From the NCBI GenBank assembly GCA_946542925.1, contig CAMNLA010000052.1:62001-126000 (forward strand): 64,000 bases of DNA, given 5' to 3'. The DNA comes from UBA4363 sp002393965 (lineage in GTDB: Bacteria; Bacteroidota; Bacteroidia; Bacteroidales; Paludibacteraceae). Both the position numbers and the translations under genes were made by a program. Shown here piece by piece: positions 35,796-43,767 of the stretch. Numbering within the stretch: the first letter of the stretch is position 1; every line of letters begins with the position of its first letter. The notes under the pieces are model-generated. The model had not been told where the DNA came from. It saw only the letters and a list, made by a program, of their open reading frames with translations, and did no database searches.

Positions 35796-36350
35796 ATGAA
35801 AACCGTATTTGACTTCTCTGTCAAGGACAGAAAAAACAACGAGACCCCTCTACGCAACTATGCCGGACAAATTCTCCTCATTGTCAACACTGCCACCCGA
35901 TGTGGATTTACACCACAATACACCGAGCTGGAAAAACTCTACGAAACCTACCACAGTCAGGAATTTACCATACTTGACTTCCCATGTAATCAATTTGGCA
36001 ATCAGGCTCCAGGTACTAACGAAGAGATTCATCAATTCTGCAAACTCAACTACAACACAGAGTTTCCTCAGTTCAAGAAAATTAACGTCAACGGAGAGAA
36101 AGCAGATCCTCTCTTTACTTATCTCAAGACTCAAAAATCCTTCCAGGGATTTGACGTAGAAACTCCTATCGGAAAACTTCTGCACGAGAAATTCTCCGCT
36201 GAGAACCCTAACTATGCCGACACCTCTGATATTCTTTGGAACTTTACCAAATTCCTGGTTGATCGCAACGGACTGGTTGTTGCACGCTTCGAACCAACCG
36301 ATGCGTTTGACACCATAGACAAAAAGATCAAGGAACTTATTGAGAAATAA
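35796..36350 (+). CDS. Glutathione peroxidase family thiol peroxidase
   Basis: 184 residues, thioredoxin fold. The peroxidatic Cys lies in NTATRCGFTPQY (about residue 37), followed by the conserved LDFPCNQFGNQAPG and the WNFTKFLVDRNG stretch that carries the catalytic Trp and Asn. It is the Cys type, not selenocysteine, and probably uses thioredoxin to reduce hydrogen peroxide or lipid peroxides. A single-gene unit between divergent and convergent neighbours. Confidence 0.93.
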   Translation: MKTVFDFSVKDRKNNETPLRNYAGQILLIVNTATRCGFTPQYTELEKLYETYHSQEFTILDFPCNQFGNQAPGTNEEIHQFCKLNYNTEFPQFKKINVNGEKADPLFTYLKTQKSFQGFDVETPIGKLLHEKFSAENPNYADTSDILWNFTKFLVDRNGLVVARFEPTDAFDTIDKKIKELIEK

Positions 36351-36375
36351 AACTCTGAAAGAGCCAGTACCGAAT

Positions 36376-36419
36376 AAAAAAACAAGGGAAGCAATAATCT
36401 TGCTCCCCTTGTTTTTTTT
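36376..36419. terminator. Terminator after the glutathione peroxidase gene
   Basis: The A-run plus CAAGGGAAGCAA pairs with TTGCTCCCCTTG plus a T-run around a 5-base loop, with one mismatch. It sits between convergent genes and has both an A-rich and a T-rich side. Confidence 0.75.
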
Positions 36420-36450
36420 CAGACAAATCTCCTATAGAAAACCCGTCTGT

Positions 36451-37479
36451 TTATCGACATCCTTCTGCCCATTGCAATAGCTTCGATGCCTTCTTACTAC
36501 TGATATTAGGAAGTTTTGCATACATTTCATAGTACTTTGCCAACGTGCTGTCTTTCACCTGACCAGCCTGAGCCGCTACATAATTGGCGCCCACTTCGCG
36601 GATTCGCGACGAAATTGCCTTTCTGATACTCTTTTTCGCATTGGACATATCACCCATGGCCTGATAAGCCTCCGTCATGTCACCGTAACGGCTTGAAATC
36701 ATGGATGATGCATCACTGTTCAACCACTCCAAAGCCTTCTGATAATTTTTCGTGTCATCAGAATTCCTCGCCTTGTTCATATAACTTTGAGCAGCCCAAT
36801 TATAGATATCTTCCATACCTCGTCTCTCCGTTGCGTCCTGCGATGTAGAAAAATTCTTCTTCCATTCTTCGCAGATTCGGATACACTCATCCCACCGCTC
36901 CGTCTGGTAATAACCGTTCGCCAACTGCATCAGGTAATAGGAAGAAAGGCCTCCTTCGCTCGACTTCTTCTTGTTTAGTTCTCGTATCACCTGATCATAT
37001 TGCTTGTCTGCTATGAGTTTATCAATGCCGTTCTCCACAGTGGCATTCACATTCTTGATAGTCGAAAGATCCGTGATAAGACTCGATCCGGAAACGATCA
37101 TACCATCCTGTACAATAGCTGCCTTACCCAATACGATGCTGGCGTTCTGTTCCTTGATTATTGCACGCACATTCTGTATGTGTTTTCCTTCAATCTCCAC
37201 GTCACGTAACACGACCGAAGAACCTGCCTTCAACTTTCCGTTCTGCAGCGCTCCTGCAACGTCCGCATCACTGAAATAGCCGTTATCATACATTAGGTTA
37301 GCCACTGTTTCCGAAATGGAAATAGCATCATTCTCACTATAGGTCATCCGCGTCTTCATGCCGTTGAGTAAACACGGAACAGTGTAACTGTTGCCGTCCT
37401 TTACCATCTGGATCTCCTGTGCATGAGACGGACACAACATGGCCGCAGCCACAGATACGATTAGTAGAATTCTTTTCAT
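36451..37479 (-). CDS. Exported aspartyl-protease-like (catalytic Asp lost) and TPR protein
   Basis: 342 residues. Signal peptide (about 1-20, ending SHA), then a single-domain retroviral-type aspartyl protease fold (about 30-130): YTVPCLLNGMKTRM, ISETVANLMYDNGYFSDADV, GSSVVLRDVEIEGKHIQNVR, SIVLGKAAI. In active relatives a DTGAS-type motif precedes the SIS stretch; here it reads YSENDAISIS, so the catalytic Asp is gone. TPR-like helices fill the rest (YYLMQLANGYYQTERWDECI, MTEAYQAMGDMSNAKKSI). The fold assignment rests on pattern memory; the altered motif is seen directly. Probably a periplasmic binding or scaffold protein. Confidence 0.7.
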   Translation of the reverse strand: MKRILLIVSVAAAMLCPSHAQEIQMVKDGNSYTVPCLLNGMKTRMTYSENDAISISETVANLMYDNGYFSDADVAGALQNGKLKAGSSVVLRDVEIEGKHIQNVRAIIKEQNASIVLGKAAIVQDGMIVSGSSLITDLSTIKNVNATVENGIDKLIADKQYDQVIRELNKKKSSEGGLSSYYLMQLANGYYQTERWDECIRICEEWKKNFSTSQDATERRGMEDIYNWAAQSYMNKARNSDDTKNYQKALEWLNSDASSMISSRYGDMTEAYQAMGDMSNAKKSIRKAISSRIREVGANYVAAQAGQVKDSTLAKYYEMYAKLPNISSKKASKLLQWAEGCR

Positions 37480-37629
37480 AGTCTTATGTATTCTTGTTAT
37501 TTTACCTGCATCCAGTCATTTCTTTTTTTCTCTTCCCTATTATATCATTGAAAATACATAGAACAAAAAAAAGGAAAATCTTTGTCAGCAATGCGACTTG
37601 ACTTTTTGCAAAGACAAAAATAAACTCTA

Positions 37630-37660
37630 CAAATATAAAAAAAACTAAAAGAAAAACAAA
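37630..37660 (-). promoter_or_regulatory. Promoter of the aspartyl-protease-like gene
   Basis: On the minus strand TTTG (37660-37657), a 19-base spacer and TATATTTG (37637-37630). It predicts a leader of about 145 bases. Confidence 0.6.
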
Positions 37661-37746
37661 ATGTCCAATTTCTCTACCTTAGGGTTAAAGACGGAATCCT
37701 CTCTCCTTGATTGCTTTCAAAAAAAAGATAGTTGCCGTTCTCTCTT

Positions 37747-38358
37747 CTACAACAGCAAATTTCCCTTTCCTTGTCGAATGACCTCTGCCGATCCGTCCGT
37801 ACAGTCCACCACCGTCGATGGTTCCAACGTACCGATACCTCCGTCGACTACCAGATCCACCTCTGACCCGAATTTCTCGTCAATAAGTTCGGGGTCCGTA
37901 TAATACTCCAATATCTCGTCATCGTCACGCTTCAGCGATGTGGTAAGAATTGGATTTCCTAATGCCTCGACAATGGTCCTTATAATGTTGTTGTCGGGGA
38001 TTCGGATTCCAACTGTTTTACGCTGCTTGAAAAGCTTCGGCAACCGGCTGTTCCCTTCTAGGATAAACGTAAATGGACCTGGCAAATTGCGTTTCATGAG
38101 CTTGAAGGCCGCATTGTCCATTTTAGCGTAATTGCTCACCATACTCAATTCATCACAGATGAACGAGAGGTTCGCCTTGCGGGGATCCACCCCTTTATGA
38201 CGACACACAGCCTCTATGCCTCGCGCGTTGAAGATATCACAACCAATGGCATAGACCGTGTCTGTCGGATAGATAACCAACCCTCCTTCCTTCAGACAGC
38301 GCACCACACGGTCCACGTCCCGTCGGTTCGTGTTGTCATTGTACAGTTTCAGTCTCAT
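37747..38358 (-). CDS. TsaC/Sua5/YciO family L-threonylcarbamoyladenylate synthase
   Basis: 203 residues. The YrdC-type domain shows GGLVIYPTDTVYAIGCD, the KANLSFICDELSMVSNYA stretch, NLPGPFTFILEG and TVGIRIPD. TsaC makes threonylcarbamoyl-AMP for the t6A37 modification of ANN-decoding tRNAs. YciO paralogues have a related fold and weaker activity, so I leave out a symbol. The ATG at 38358 starts MRLKLYNDN. An earlier in-frame ATG at 38385 overlaps the -7 box TATCTTTG at 38383-38390. Confidence 0.88.
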   Translation of the reverse strand: MRLKLYNDNTNRRDVDRVVRCLKEGGLVIYPTDTVYAIGCDIFNARGIEAVCRHKGVDPRKANLSFICDELSMVSNYAKMDNAAFKLMKRNLPGPFTFILEGNSRLPKLFKQRKTVGIRIPDNNIIRTIVEALGNPILTTSLKRDDDEILEYYTDPELIDEKFGSEVDLVVDGGIGTLEPSTVVDCTDGSAEVIRQGKGNLLL

Positions 38359-38382
38359 GAATTTGCCCGTTTTTCTACGGTG

Positions 38383-38390
38383 CAAAGATA
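38383..38390 (-). promoter_or_regulatory. -7 box of the tsaC-like gene
   Basis: TATCTTTG on the minus strand, 24 bases before the ATG at 38358. It overlaps an upstream in-frame ATG and so helps exclude it as the start. Confidence 0.5.
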
Positions 38391-38497
38391 CTTCTTTTCA
38401 CGGAATACTGGAGTTTAGCCACCTTTCATTCACGAATATCCAATTTATATGGAAGAAAAAAAGTATCATGGAACAACGCACGACAGCAAATCTGTCC

Positions 38498-39466
38498 TTA
38501 GAAAACCTCTCGACACACCCTGCGCACCGCATCCTCCGCTCCGTAGGTGTAGTAATGAATTCTTTCCACCCCTTTTTCGCGCAATTCTCGACTCTGACCG
38601 ATACACCACTGAATCCCCACCTCACATACATCCTCATCTGTCTTGCACTTCATGACCTCCTCAACCAGCGTCTGAGGCAATTCCGTGCGGAACGTCTGTG
38701 GCAAAAGAACGAGTTGCTTCAGTCGCGTCAGCGGACGGATTCCCGGTATGATAGGCACTGTGATGCCTGCCTCGCGTGCCTTGCGGACGAAATCAAAATA
38801 ACGGCGGTTGTCAAAGAACATCTGCGTGACGGCATAACTGGCTCCGCCGTCCACTTTCTGACGTAACCAGTAAATATCTCGGTCCAGGTTGGGAGCCTCC
38901 TCGTGTTTCTCAGGATAGCAAGCCACCCCGAACGTAAAACCCTTTTGCTGTGAATGGTTTTCACTGCCATCCAGGAAACGGCCCTGATTGAATGCCACGA
39001 CCTGCTCCTCCAATTCCAACGCATGTTCGTAGCCATCCTTGACGGGATGGAACGAGGACTCGTCTTTTGCCTTGTCTCCGCGTAATAGGAAGAGGTCAGT
39101 GATACCCAGGAACTGCAGGTCAATGAGCACATACTCCGTCTCCTCCTTTGAGAATCCCGAACAGAGTATATGCGGCACGACGCGCACATTATACCTGTTG
39201 TGCAGGGCGGCTGCTATTGCCACCGTGCCCGGGCGCTTCTTCTGGGACACCCTCTCGAAACGACCATCCTCCAGCTCTCTGTAGAAGAATTCTTTTCTGT
39301 GTGTCGTAATGTTGACGTACTGCGGAGCAAACTCCAACAACTTCTCCACGTTGGCACAAATCCTCTCTATGCCACTGCCCTTCAGCGGTGGCAACACCTC
39401 AAACGAGAAGTCACACCTCCTCGCTGGCTTTTTCCCTATTTTCTCCTCTCCTGTCCATCCGAACAT
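38498..39466 (-). CDS. metF: 5,10-methylenetetrahydrofolate reductase
   Basis: 322 residues of the MTHFR TIM barrel. FSFEVLPPLKG is the N-terminal Glu motif, with PHILCSGFSKEETEY, LFLLRGDKAKDES, GVACYPEKHEEAP, YAVTQMFFDNRRYFDFV and VPIIPGIRPLTRLKQL following. It makes 5-methyl-THF, the methyl donor for methionine. The ATG at 39466 follows AAGGAAGGAGAAGG, a purine-rich site unusual for this genome. The frame opens 22 codons earlier. It lies just downstream of metE, so methyl-THF production and use are together. Confidence 0.93.
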   Translation of the reverse strand: MFGWTGEEKIGKKPARRCDFSFEVLPPLKGSGIERICANVEKLLEFAPQYVNITTHRKEFFYRELEDGRFERVSQKKRPGTVAIAAALHNRYNVRVVPHILCSGFSKEETEYVLIDLQFLGITDLFLLRGDKAKDESSFHPVKDGYEHALELEEQVVAFNQGRFLDGSENHSQQKGFTFGVACYPEKHEEAPNLDRDIYWLRQKVDGGASYAVTQMFFDNRRYFDFVRKAREAGITVPIIPGIRPLTRLKQLVLLPQTFRTELPQTLVEEVMKCKTDEDVCEVGIQWCIGQSRELREKGVERIHYYTYGAEDAVRRVCREVF

Positions 39467-39568
39467 ACCGACCTTCTCCTTCCTTGCAATTATAAATGAT
39501 GAAATGACTGACGACCTGCTCTTTCTTAACAAGTCTTATTTCTCACGCAAAAAAAATCATGAACGGGG

Positions 39569-39620
39569 AATCTCCGATGAGCAGAGATCATACGGGAACC
39601 ATCTCTGCTCATCGGAGATT
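39569..39620 (-). terminator. Long hairpin directly after metE
   Basis: A 20-base perfect inverted repeat (39569-39588 and 39601-39620) with a 12-base loop starts 3 bases after the metE stop. On the minus strand a T-run follows about 10 bases beyond the stem. It lies between metE and metF and could end or attenuate transcription. Confidence 0.7.
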
Positions 39621-39623
39621 TAA

Positions 39624-41939
39624 CTATGCTTCTCCGTAATACTTTTTCCGGACAATCTTTGCTGCCTCTATCATATTCTTGAGACTCGCTTCCGTTTCTG
39701 CCCAACCGCGTGTCTTCAGTCCGCAGTCCGGATTGACCCACAGACGGTCCTTGTCAATCAATGTGGCTGCCTTCTCCAACAGGTCAACCATCTCCCTTAC
39801 CTCTGGCACCCGGGGTGAGTGGATATCGTACACGCCAGGACCGATCTCGTTCGGATAATGGAATGACCGGAACACATCCAACAGTTCCATCTGCGAACGC
39901 GAACATTCTATCGTGATGACGTCTGCGTCCATGTCTGCGATGCTGTCAATGATATCGTTAAATTCCGAATAACACATGTGGGTATGGATCTGTGTCGAGT
40001 CCTTCACTCCACTCGTCGAGAGACGGAAAGCCTCCACCGCCCATTTCAGGTACTCCGCCCATCCGCTGCGACGAAGAGGCAATCCCTCACGGATAGCCGG
40101 CTCATCGATCTGGATAATGCGAATGCCTGCCTTTTCCAGGTCACACACCTCATCTCGGATGGCTAGGGCTATCTGACGTGTCGTCTCACTGCGTGGCTGA
40201 TCGTTACGCACGAACGACCACTCCAGGATAGTCACCGGACCCGTGAGCATTCCCTTCATATAGTGCTTCGTACGGCTTTGTGCGAATACGGCCCAATCCA
40301 CCGTCATCGGCTTTGGACGCGAAACGTCTCCATAGATAATAGGAGGCTTCACACAACGACTGCCGTAACTCTGCACCCATCCGTTCTTCGTGAATGCAAA
40401 GCCCGAAAGCTGTTCACCGAAATATTCCACCATGTCGTTACGTTCGAACTCTCCATGTACCAGCACATCGATTCCCCACTCTTCCTGCAGGCGGATTGTT
40501 CGTTCTGTCTCCTCCTTCAGCAAACGGTCATATTCCTCGGCTGACAATTCGCCTTTTTTGTATTTCGAACGCCATCCTCGTACTTCTTTTGTCTGAGGAA
40601 ACGAACCGATGGTCGTCGTCGGGAAATGGGGCAGTCTCAGTTCCTCTCGCTGTAGAACTGCACGCTCAGCATAGGGTTTCGGACGATGCGTATCCTGCTC
40701 CGTGACAGCTGCCGCCCTCGCCTTGACCGCTGCGTCATGTATCAGAGGGGACGATGCCTTGTCTGCGATGTCAGCTCTGTTCTCTGCCAATGCCTTCAAC
40801 GAAGCCTCCGACGGTGACCCCGATGCCAGGTCGGCGATAATGCCCAATTCCAACGTCTTCTCTTTTGCATATGCCAACCAGCGTTTCACCTCTTTCGGCA
40901 AGGTCCTCTCATTGGTTTCCAGACTTAGATCATACGGCACATGTAGGAATGAGGAACTGCCGGAGACAATCACCCGATCCGCTCCCAATTTACAGACGGC
41001 TTTTCTCACCGTAGCAACCGATCTCTCAAAGTCATTCTTCCATACGTTGCGGCCGTCCACCACGCCAAGGGAAAGGATCTGACCCTCTTTCAACCCTCCC
41101 AATACGTCGTCCAACTGTTCACCACCTCGCACCAAATCGATATGCAGACCTTTGACTGGCAATGACAGAGCCAGGTCCGTATTGTCTGCCAACGGAGCGA
41201 AGTAGGTGGTCAGCAATAACTCCACCGCACTCTTCCGACCCAGTTCCTCGTAGCTCTTCCGATAAGCAGCTCGCACTTCCTCGTCCAGATCCAATGCCAG
41301 AAACGGCTCGTCTATCTGTACGGACTTTACTCCTGCTTTGGAGAGTTCGTCCAGAAGTTCAATATAAACTGGTATCAACCTGTCAATCAGCTCTATCGGA
41401 CGAAAATCTCCACTGCGTGCCTTACCCAGCAGCAGGAATGATACTGGACCTACCAATACAGGTTGCGTCTCGATGCCCGCTGCCTTCGCCTCCAGATACT
41501 CTTCCACCGGTTTGCGGTTGAATAGACGAAATGTCTGATTCTTTACGAATTCCGGAACGATGTAGTGATAATTCGTGTCGAACCACTTCGTCATCTCCGA
41601 TGCTATAATATCCACACCGCCCGACTGATAGCCGCGGGCAATGGCGAAATAGAGTTTCAACGGATCACTCTCCAGCCCCCTGTAGCGCTCTGGTATCACA
41701 CCCAACGTCAGGCTTAGGTCCAGAATCTGGTCATAGAACGAAAAGTCGTTCGATGGAATCAGGTCTATTCCTGACTCCTTCTGGTACTTCCAGTTCTGCA
41801 GACGCAGGCTTCTGGCTGTTGACTCTAATTCTTCCTGCGATATCTTACCTGCCCAGAAAGCCTCCTCCGCTTTCTTCAACTCTCGCTGGGCTCCGATGCG
41901 CGGAAAACCCAATACTTTAGTTCTGATTCTCTTCGTCAT
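39624..41939 (-). CDS. metE: Cobalamin-independent methionine synthase
   Basis: 771 residues, the full two-barrel MetE. The N-terminal barrel starts VLGFPRIGAQRELKKA. The C-terminal barrel has TTTIGSFPQTKEVR, DVLVHGEFERNDMVEYF and the zinc ligands in HTHMCYSEFNDI and NPDCGLKTRGW. It moves the methyl group of 5-methyl-THF-triglutamate to homocysteine. The metE leader shows no recognisable SAM or cobalamin riboswitch. The adjacent metF gives a methionine unit. Confidence 0.97.
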   Translation of the reverse strand: MTKRIRTKVLGFPRIGAQRELKKAEEAFWAGKISQEELESTARSLRLQNWKYQKESGIDLIPSNDFSFYDQILDLSLTLGVIPERYRGLESDPLKLYFAIARGYQSGGVDIIASEMTKWFDTNYHYIVPEFVKNQTFRLFNRKPVEEYLEAKAAGIETQPVLVGPVSFLLLGKARSGDFRPIELIDRLIPVYIELLDELSKAGVKSVQIDEPFLALDLDEEVRAAYRKSYEELGRKSAVELLLTTYFAPLADNTDLALSLPVKGLHIDLVRGGEQLDDVLGGLKEGQILSLGVVDGRNVWKNDFERSVATVRKAVCKLGADRVIVSGSSSFLHVPYDLSLETNERTLPKEVKRWLAYAKEKTLELGIIADLASGSPSEASLKALAENRADIADKASSPLIHDAAVKARAAAVTEQDTHRPKPYAERAVLQREELRLPHFPTTTIGSFPQTKEVRGWRSKYKKGELSAEEYDRLLKEETERTIRLQEEWGIDVLVHGEFERNDMVEYFGEQLSGFAFTKNGWVQSYGSRCVKPPIIYGDVSRPKPMTVDWAVFAQSRTKHYMKGMLTGPVTILEWSFVRNDQPRSETTRQIALAIRDEVCDLEKAGIRIIQIDEPAIREGLPLRRSGWAEYLKWAVEAFRLSTSGVKDSTQIHTHMCYSEFNDIIDSIADMDADVITIECSRSQMELLDVFRSFHYPNEIGPGVYDIHSPRVPEVREMVDLLEKAATLIDKDRLWVNPDCGLKTRGWAETEASLKNMIEAAKIVRKKYYGEA

Positions 41940-42009
41940 AGTTTAGTACTGTATATTATTTTTTGTTAGTTTTCTGTCGCTCTTTCTTTCGTAATCTATT
42001 TGGGACGTG

Positions 42010-42041
42010 CAAAGGTGCAAACCATTCCTATAATAGACAAA
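42010..42041 (-). promoter_or_regulatory. Probable metE promoter
   Basis: On the minus strand TTTG (42041-42038), a 20-base spacer and CACCTTTG (42017-42010), a one-base variant of the -7 consensus. Predicted leader about 65 bases. Confidence 0.5.
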
Positions 42042-42264
42042 TATTTTGCATAAATAAGAAAATTATTTCATAAACAACCAAAAAACAAGATAAAATAAGG
42101 ATATACATTCTACAATTATTTATTTTTATAGAACATATATCTTACACAGACATCAAATGTATTTTTGGTACTATTCTCATACCATCTCACCCTCCTCTTT
42201 GAGTTGGACCAGAGGAAAGAAACGGCTGGGTAAATCTCCGGCAATATACCCTACGGTAGAATCA

Positions 42265-42429
42265 CTACTACTCCACTACTACTCCACTACCACTCCACTA
42301 CTACTCCACTACTACTCCACTACCACTCCACTACCACTCCACTACTACTCCACTACTACTCCACTACCACTCCACTACCACTCCACTACCACTCCAATAC
42401 AACTCCAATACCACTCCAATACCACTCCA
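42265..42429. repeat. 11-base tandem repeat, 15 units
   Basis: Fifteen uninterrupted 11-base units. Twelve read CTACTACTCCA or CTACCACTCCA and the last three are ATACAACTCCA, ATACCACTCCA, ATACCACTCCA. Only the fifth base (T or C) and the first bases of the last units vary. The CTCCA core is constant. The period equals about one helical turn. It lies downstream of the epimerase gene and far upstream of metE. Confidence 0.95.
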
Positions 42430-42568
42430 ACATCAATTCCTCCTCTCCCCCAAAAAAAACTTGACCGATTTCCCTTAGACACATTATGTATATATCAAAA
42501 CCGGATCAGACTGTTCCTGATGACAGTCCGACCGCCTGACATAAACCAAATTCCGGTCAGAAAAAAAA

Positions 42569-43678
42569 CTACAGATCCAAAGCGGAAAGAAGTTCCTCAG
42601 CGGCATGCCCGTTACCATAGAGCGGTTGATAGGAACCCTCAGAAGGTGCATGGTCAAGGAAGCGCCGCACCTGCGAGACGATGACACCAGGGACAGCATC
42701 GGCAAGTGAAGAGACTCCCTGACGCACATTATCCACCCATTCGGTCGCATCTCGCAACACCACGGACGGACGACGCAGGAAGTATGCCTCTTTCTGCACT
42801 CCGCCCGAATCGGTCACCACGACACTACACCTGTCTAGCAGCAGTAACAGCTCTAAATAACTCACTGGCGGTAGCAAACGGATAGCCGAACAATGCGCAA
42901 ATCGATGTTGCAAGGAGTTTTCCGTTACGTTTTCTATGGCCTTGCGCGTACGGGGATGAAGGGGCAGTACGACGGGTACCGTCTCCGAGAGGGTCAGCAA
43001 CGAACGCATAATGTCCGCCAGACGGTCTGGACTGTCGGTATTGCACGCTCGGTGTACCGTGGCAAGTACAAAAGGGCCATCTTTGATACCCAACGCCCGC
43101 CACCACTCTTCTTTCCGCTGTCTGGCTATAGGAAGAAAATGCAAAGCATTGTCAAGCATGATATCTCCTGTGCGGATGATTCGACCGCCAACGCCTTCTC
43201 GCTGAAGATTTCTCACCGACTCTTCTGTCGGACAATTCAACACCTGCGAAAGATGATCCACCACGACGCGGTTCTGTTCCTCTGGCTGTGTCCGGTCGTA
43301 TGATCGAAGACCCGCTTCGACATGTATCAGAGGGACTCGGCTCTTCGCCGCTGCCAGAGCTCCTGCCAGTGTCGAATCCGTATCTCCATATACCAACACC
43401 GCATCGAATCGGTACGAACCCAATACCTGCTCGATGCCACAGAGCATCTCTCCCATCCGAGGTACCGGAGCATCGGACGAGAGAGTCAGGCGAAAACGCG
43501 GCTCCGCAAGACCGAGTTCTTCAAAGAACACGGCAGAAAGGGACGCATCATGATGTTGTCCCGTATGAAGGACCAGCTCCTCCACTCGTCCGCCATATTC
43601 GGATGCCAACACACGTGACACGGCTGATGCCTTGATAAACTGGGGACGCGCGCCCACAATGGTCAGGAGTTTCTTCAT
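42569..43678 (-). CDS. wecB: UDP-N-acetylglucosamine 2-epimerase (non-hydrolysing)
   Basis: 369 residues. It interconverts UDP-GlcNAc and UDP-ManNAc for surface polysaccharides. GARPQFIKASAVSR, LHTGQHHDASLS, VYGDTDSTLAG, HVEAGLRSYDRTQPEEQNR, PLHPRT and VVTDSGGVQKEAYFLRRP are all present. The ATEWVDNVRQG stretch points to the subgroup acting with amino-sugar acid pathways. It lies 89 bases downstream of a DHHW protein gene, at the end of the acetylation cassette. A second copy occurs at 54009-55106. Confidence 0.93.
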   Translation of the reverse strand: MKKLLTIVGARPQFIKASAVSRVLASEYGGRVEELVLHTGQHHDASLSAVFFEELGLAEPRFRLTLSSDAPVPRMGEMLCGIEQVLGSYRFDAVLVYGDTDSTLAGALAAAKSRVPLIHVEAGLRSYDRTQPEEQNRVVVDHLSQVLNCPTEESVRNLQREGVGGRIIRTGDIMLDNALHFLPIARQRKEEWWRALGIKDGPFVLATVHRACNTDSPDRLADIMRSLLTLSETVPVVLPLHPRTRKAIENVTENSLQHRFAHCSAIRLLPPVSYLELLLLLDRCSVVVTDSGGVQKEAYFLRRPSVVLRDATEWVDNVRQGVSSLADAVPGVIVSQVRRFLDHAPSEGSYQPLYGNGHAAEELLSALDL

Positions 43679-43767
43679 CTGTGTGTGTTTTCGTTTAGAC
43701 TCTCTGCTGAGACTTTTCTTTTCTCACGGTTCTCTGCCCTTTTCCTTTGCTCGAAACATTCTTCACC

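Larger units (their letters stand above)
41940..42568. other. Intergenic region between metE and the epimerase gene
   Basis: About 630 non-coding bases with the metE promoter (42010-42041), an AT-rich stretch and the 11-base tandem repeat at 42265-42429. Open frames crossing the repeat are an effect of its lack of stop codons. Confidence 0.6.

Noticed and set aside
41940..42010. SAM or cobalamin riboswitch ahead of metE
   Set aside because: The leader is short and AT-rich, without B12-box or SAM aptamer features.
42265..42429. CRISPR array
   Set aside because: Units are 11 bases and directly adjacent, with no spacers and no cas genes.
42157..42684. A 175-codon plus-strand open frame across the 11-base repeat
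   Set aside because: The repeat simply lacks stop codons, which gives a Tyr/Ser/Thr/Pro/Leu periodic product. The rest is antisense to the epimerase gene, and no promoter or homologue is recognisable.
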